In this document: positions 62,942 to 64,000 of the stretch, one piece after another
Layout: each line of letters starts with the position of its first letter
How positions within the stretch are numbered: the first letter of the stretch is position 1
Assembly (NCBI GenBank): GCA_026993785.1
Contig: JALWRZ010000007.1
Location: 123,605 to 187,604, forward strand
DNA: 64,000 bases
Source: DHVE2 group archaeon
GTDB taxonomy: Archaea > Thermoplasmatota > Thermoplasmata > Thermoplasmatales > Aciduliprofundaceae
Direction: 5' to 3'
Notes under the pieces: generated by a model
Database searches by the model: none
Told to the model about the DNA's origin: nothing
What the model saw: the letters and a program-made list of their open reading frames with translations, nothing else
Program-made: the position numbers and the translations under genes

Positions 62942-64000
62942 TGAATGGTTACACGGGCAAGATTCTCTTCGTAGATTTAACGCAGGAAAAGATCGTTGAA
63001 AGGGAGACGATGAAGTACATGGAATTTCTGGGGGGAAGAGGGATAGCCACCAAAATAATCTATGCATTCGGAAGGGATACATTAGTTTTTATGACCGGCC
63101 CATTAACGGGATTCATTTCATCGGGATCGAGAATGGATGTGGTTTCTTTTCGGAATATGCTTGTAGGAAGCAATGTTGGAGGCGAATTTCCCACATTTTT
63201 GAAATTTGCGGGCTACGACGGAATGGTCATAATTGGCAGGAGCGAGAAACCTGCAATTCTACAAATTGATGATGATGGCGTATCCCTTGATTCAGGGGAA
63301 GATCTATGGGGTAAAGATGCGTTTGAAACAATAGATCTGCTCACGCATGGTCAGAGAGATATAAAGGTAGCAGTAATAGGGAGAGGGGGAGAGAAGGGTA
63401 TAAAAACAGCAGGTATAATGTTCTCCCACAGAAATCTGGCCTCTCGGGGTGGTCTGGGAGCAATTATGGGGGGCAAGAATCTCAAGGCAATAGTTGTCCA
63501 TACTACAAAAGGGCTGGAGCCTTACAACCCTCCGGAACTGATGAAAGTCATAACGGATATTCAGAGAAGCATAACAAAGAGCGGAGAGTTTATGCGCTTC
63601 AAAGACTGGCATGTGAATTTTGTGCCCACCGTACTCAAACTGAAGATGCCATATTTCGGAGATTACGAGAGGGTGTGGGAAGATGCGGAAAAAGCAGCGA
63701 TAAATGCGAGAGAATTTTTCGAGGAGCGCACTTCAAAGAGAGCAAGTTGCTTCTCCTGCCCACTCAGATGCTGGGCAATAGTGAACTACGAGGGAGAATA
63801 TCCTATAAATTTATGCCAAGGGACATTTCCTGCAATAGTATTCACCCTGAAGGTTAAGGACCCAAAACTCGCTTGGAAGATTTACCTGAAAATGCAGAGG
63901 GAAGGACTCGACATAATGAGCACGGTAGCAGTGATAGCATACGCTTCCCGACTTGGCAAGGTGAAATTGGGAAGCGAAGAGATTCTCGATTTCATAGATA
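62941..64000 (+). CDS. Second aldehyde:ferredoxin oxidoreductase, 5' part (runs off the window)
   Basis: Paralogue of the preceding gene; about 353 residues are visible. It begins MNGYTGKILFVDLTQEK and has LASRGGLGAIMGGKNLKA and CFSCPLRCWAIVNYEGEY. GAGGTG lies 4 nt before ATG 62941 and an adjacent ATG at 62938 is possible. The two genes differ through most of their length, but from 63874 to the window end the DNA is identical to 62117-62243 of the first gene. Confidence 0.92.
   Translation, partial: MNGYTGKILFVDLTQEKIVERETMKYMEFLGGRGIATKIIYAFGRDTLVFMTGPLTGFISSGSRMDVVSFRNMLVGSNVGGEFPTFLKFAGYDGMVIIGRSEKPAILQIDDDGVSLDSGEDLWGKDAFETIDLLTHGQRDIKVAVIGRGGEKGIKTAGIMFSHRNLASRGGLGAIMGGKNLKAIVVHTTKGLEPYNPPELMKVITDIQRSITKSGEFMRFKDWHVNFVPTVLKLKMPYFGDYERVWEDAEKAAINAREFFEERTSKRASCFSCPLRCWAIVNYEGEYPINLCQGTFPAIVFTLKVKDPKLAWKIYLKMQREGLDIMSTVAVIAYASRLGKVKLGSEEILDFID

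Noticed and set aside
1..64000. tRNA or rRNA genes
   Set aside because: I looked in the intergenic regions for T-loop (GTTCRA) and cloverleaf patterns and for conserved rRNA segments and found none.

Overview
The window comes from the chromosome of a euryarchaeon. It encodes the large subunit of DNA polymerase D, family-B polymerase, MCM, DnaG-type primase, aRF1, aIF2-alpha, Nop10, ribosomal proteins L10e, L40e, L44e and S27e, an archaeosine enzyme and archaeal lipid enzymes. A bacterial-type GyrA, a tetraether-synthase homologue and very compact genes with TATA boxes close to the start codon point to the Thermoplasmatota, and most resemble what I know of Aciduliprofundum (DHVE2). That placement is inference. 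I see no rRNA, tRNA, CRISPR array, prophage or insertion sequence.

Layout. 0-26 kb is mostly core metabolism and information processing: partial aspartokinase, archaeosine radical-SAM enzyme, GyrA, SHMT, L10e, PyrE, an acidic amino-acid carrier, a GPN GTPase with PolD-DP2, NadE, the alaX-mcm-DUF424 run, FtcD, RlmH, a Rab-like GTPase with tRNA endonuclease, and an operon of tetraether-synthase homologue, ferredoxin and geranylgeranyl reductase. 26-29 kb has two divergent cell-surface proteins sharing a three-site operator, plus a regulator/membrane-protein pair. 29-50 kb holds PolB, nicotinamidase and nicotinate phosphoribosyltransferase, a divergent FtsZ homologue, TrmI, DnaG with a protease-less Lon-like ATPase, aRF1, Cdc48, and the ribosomal-protein/aIF2-alpha/Nop10/PAC2 operon. 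50-64 kb is accessory and redox-oriented: fumarase, two radical-SAM enzymes, ferredoxins, a NifX-like protein, a stress protein with an SBF/ACR3-like carrier, OsmC, an ArsR-controlled split permease and two tandem aldehyde:ferredoxin oxidoreductases (AOR).

Main discoveries. (1) A family of intergenic repeats fills the four longest non-coding gaps (34.7, 38.7, 46.8 and 60.4 kb). Their modules fold into two hairpins whose stems change sequence but keep pairing, and the repeats sit right next to basal promoters. (2) A shared inverted repeat, TTCAA-N6-TTGAA, occurs in three promoters of the redox region and suggests a small regulon. (3) A 59-bp operator with three TTCGAA-N2-WTGTAC sites lies between the two surface-protein genes. 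(4) A 127-bp tract is identical in the two otherwise divergent AOR genes, which suggests gene conversion. (5) The tetraether-synthase homologue is cotranscribed with ferredoxin and geranylgeranyl reductase and lacks one auxiliary cysteine motif.

Many genes have a TATA box 20-30 bp before the start, consistent with leaderless or short-leader mRNAs. Genes inside operons usually have GGTGAT or GGAGGTG-type ribosome-binding sites, which I used to choose starts.
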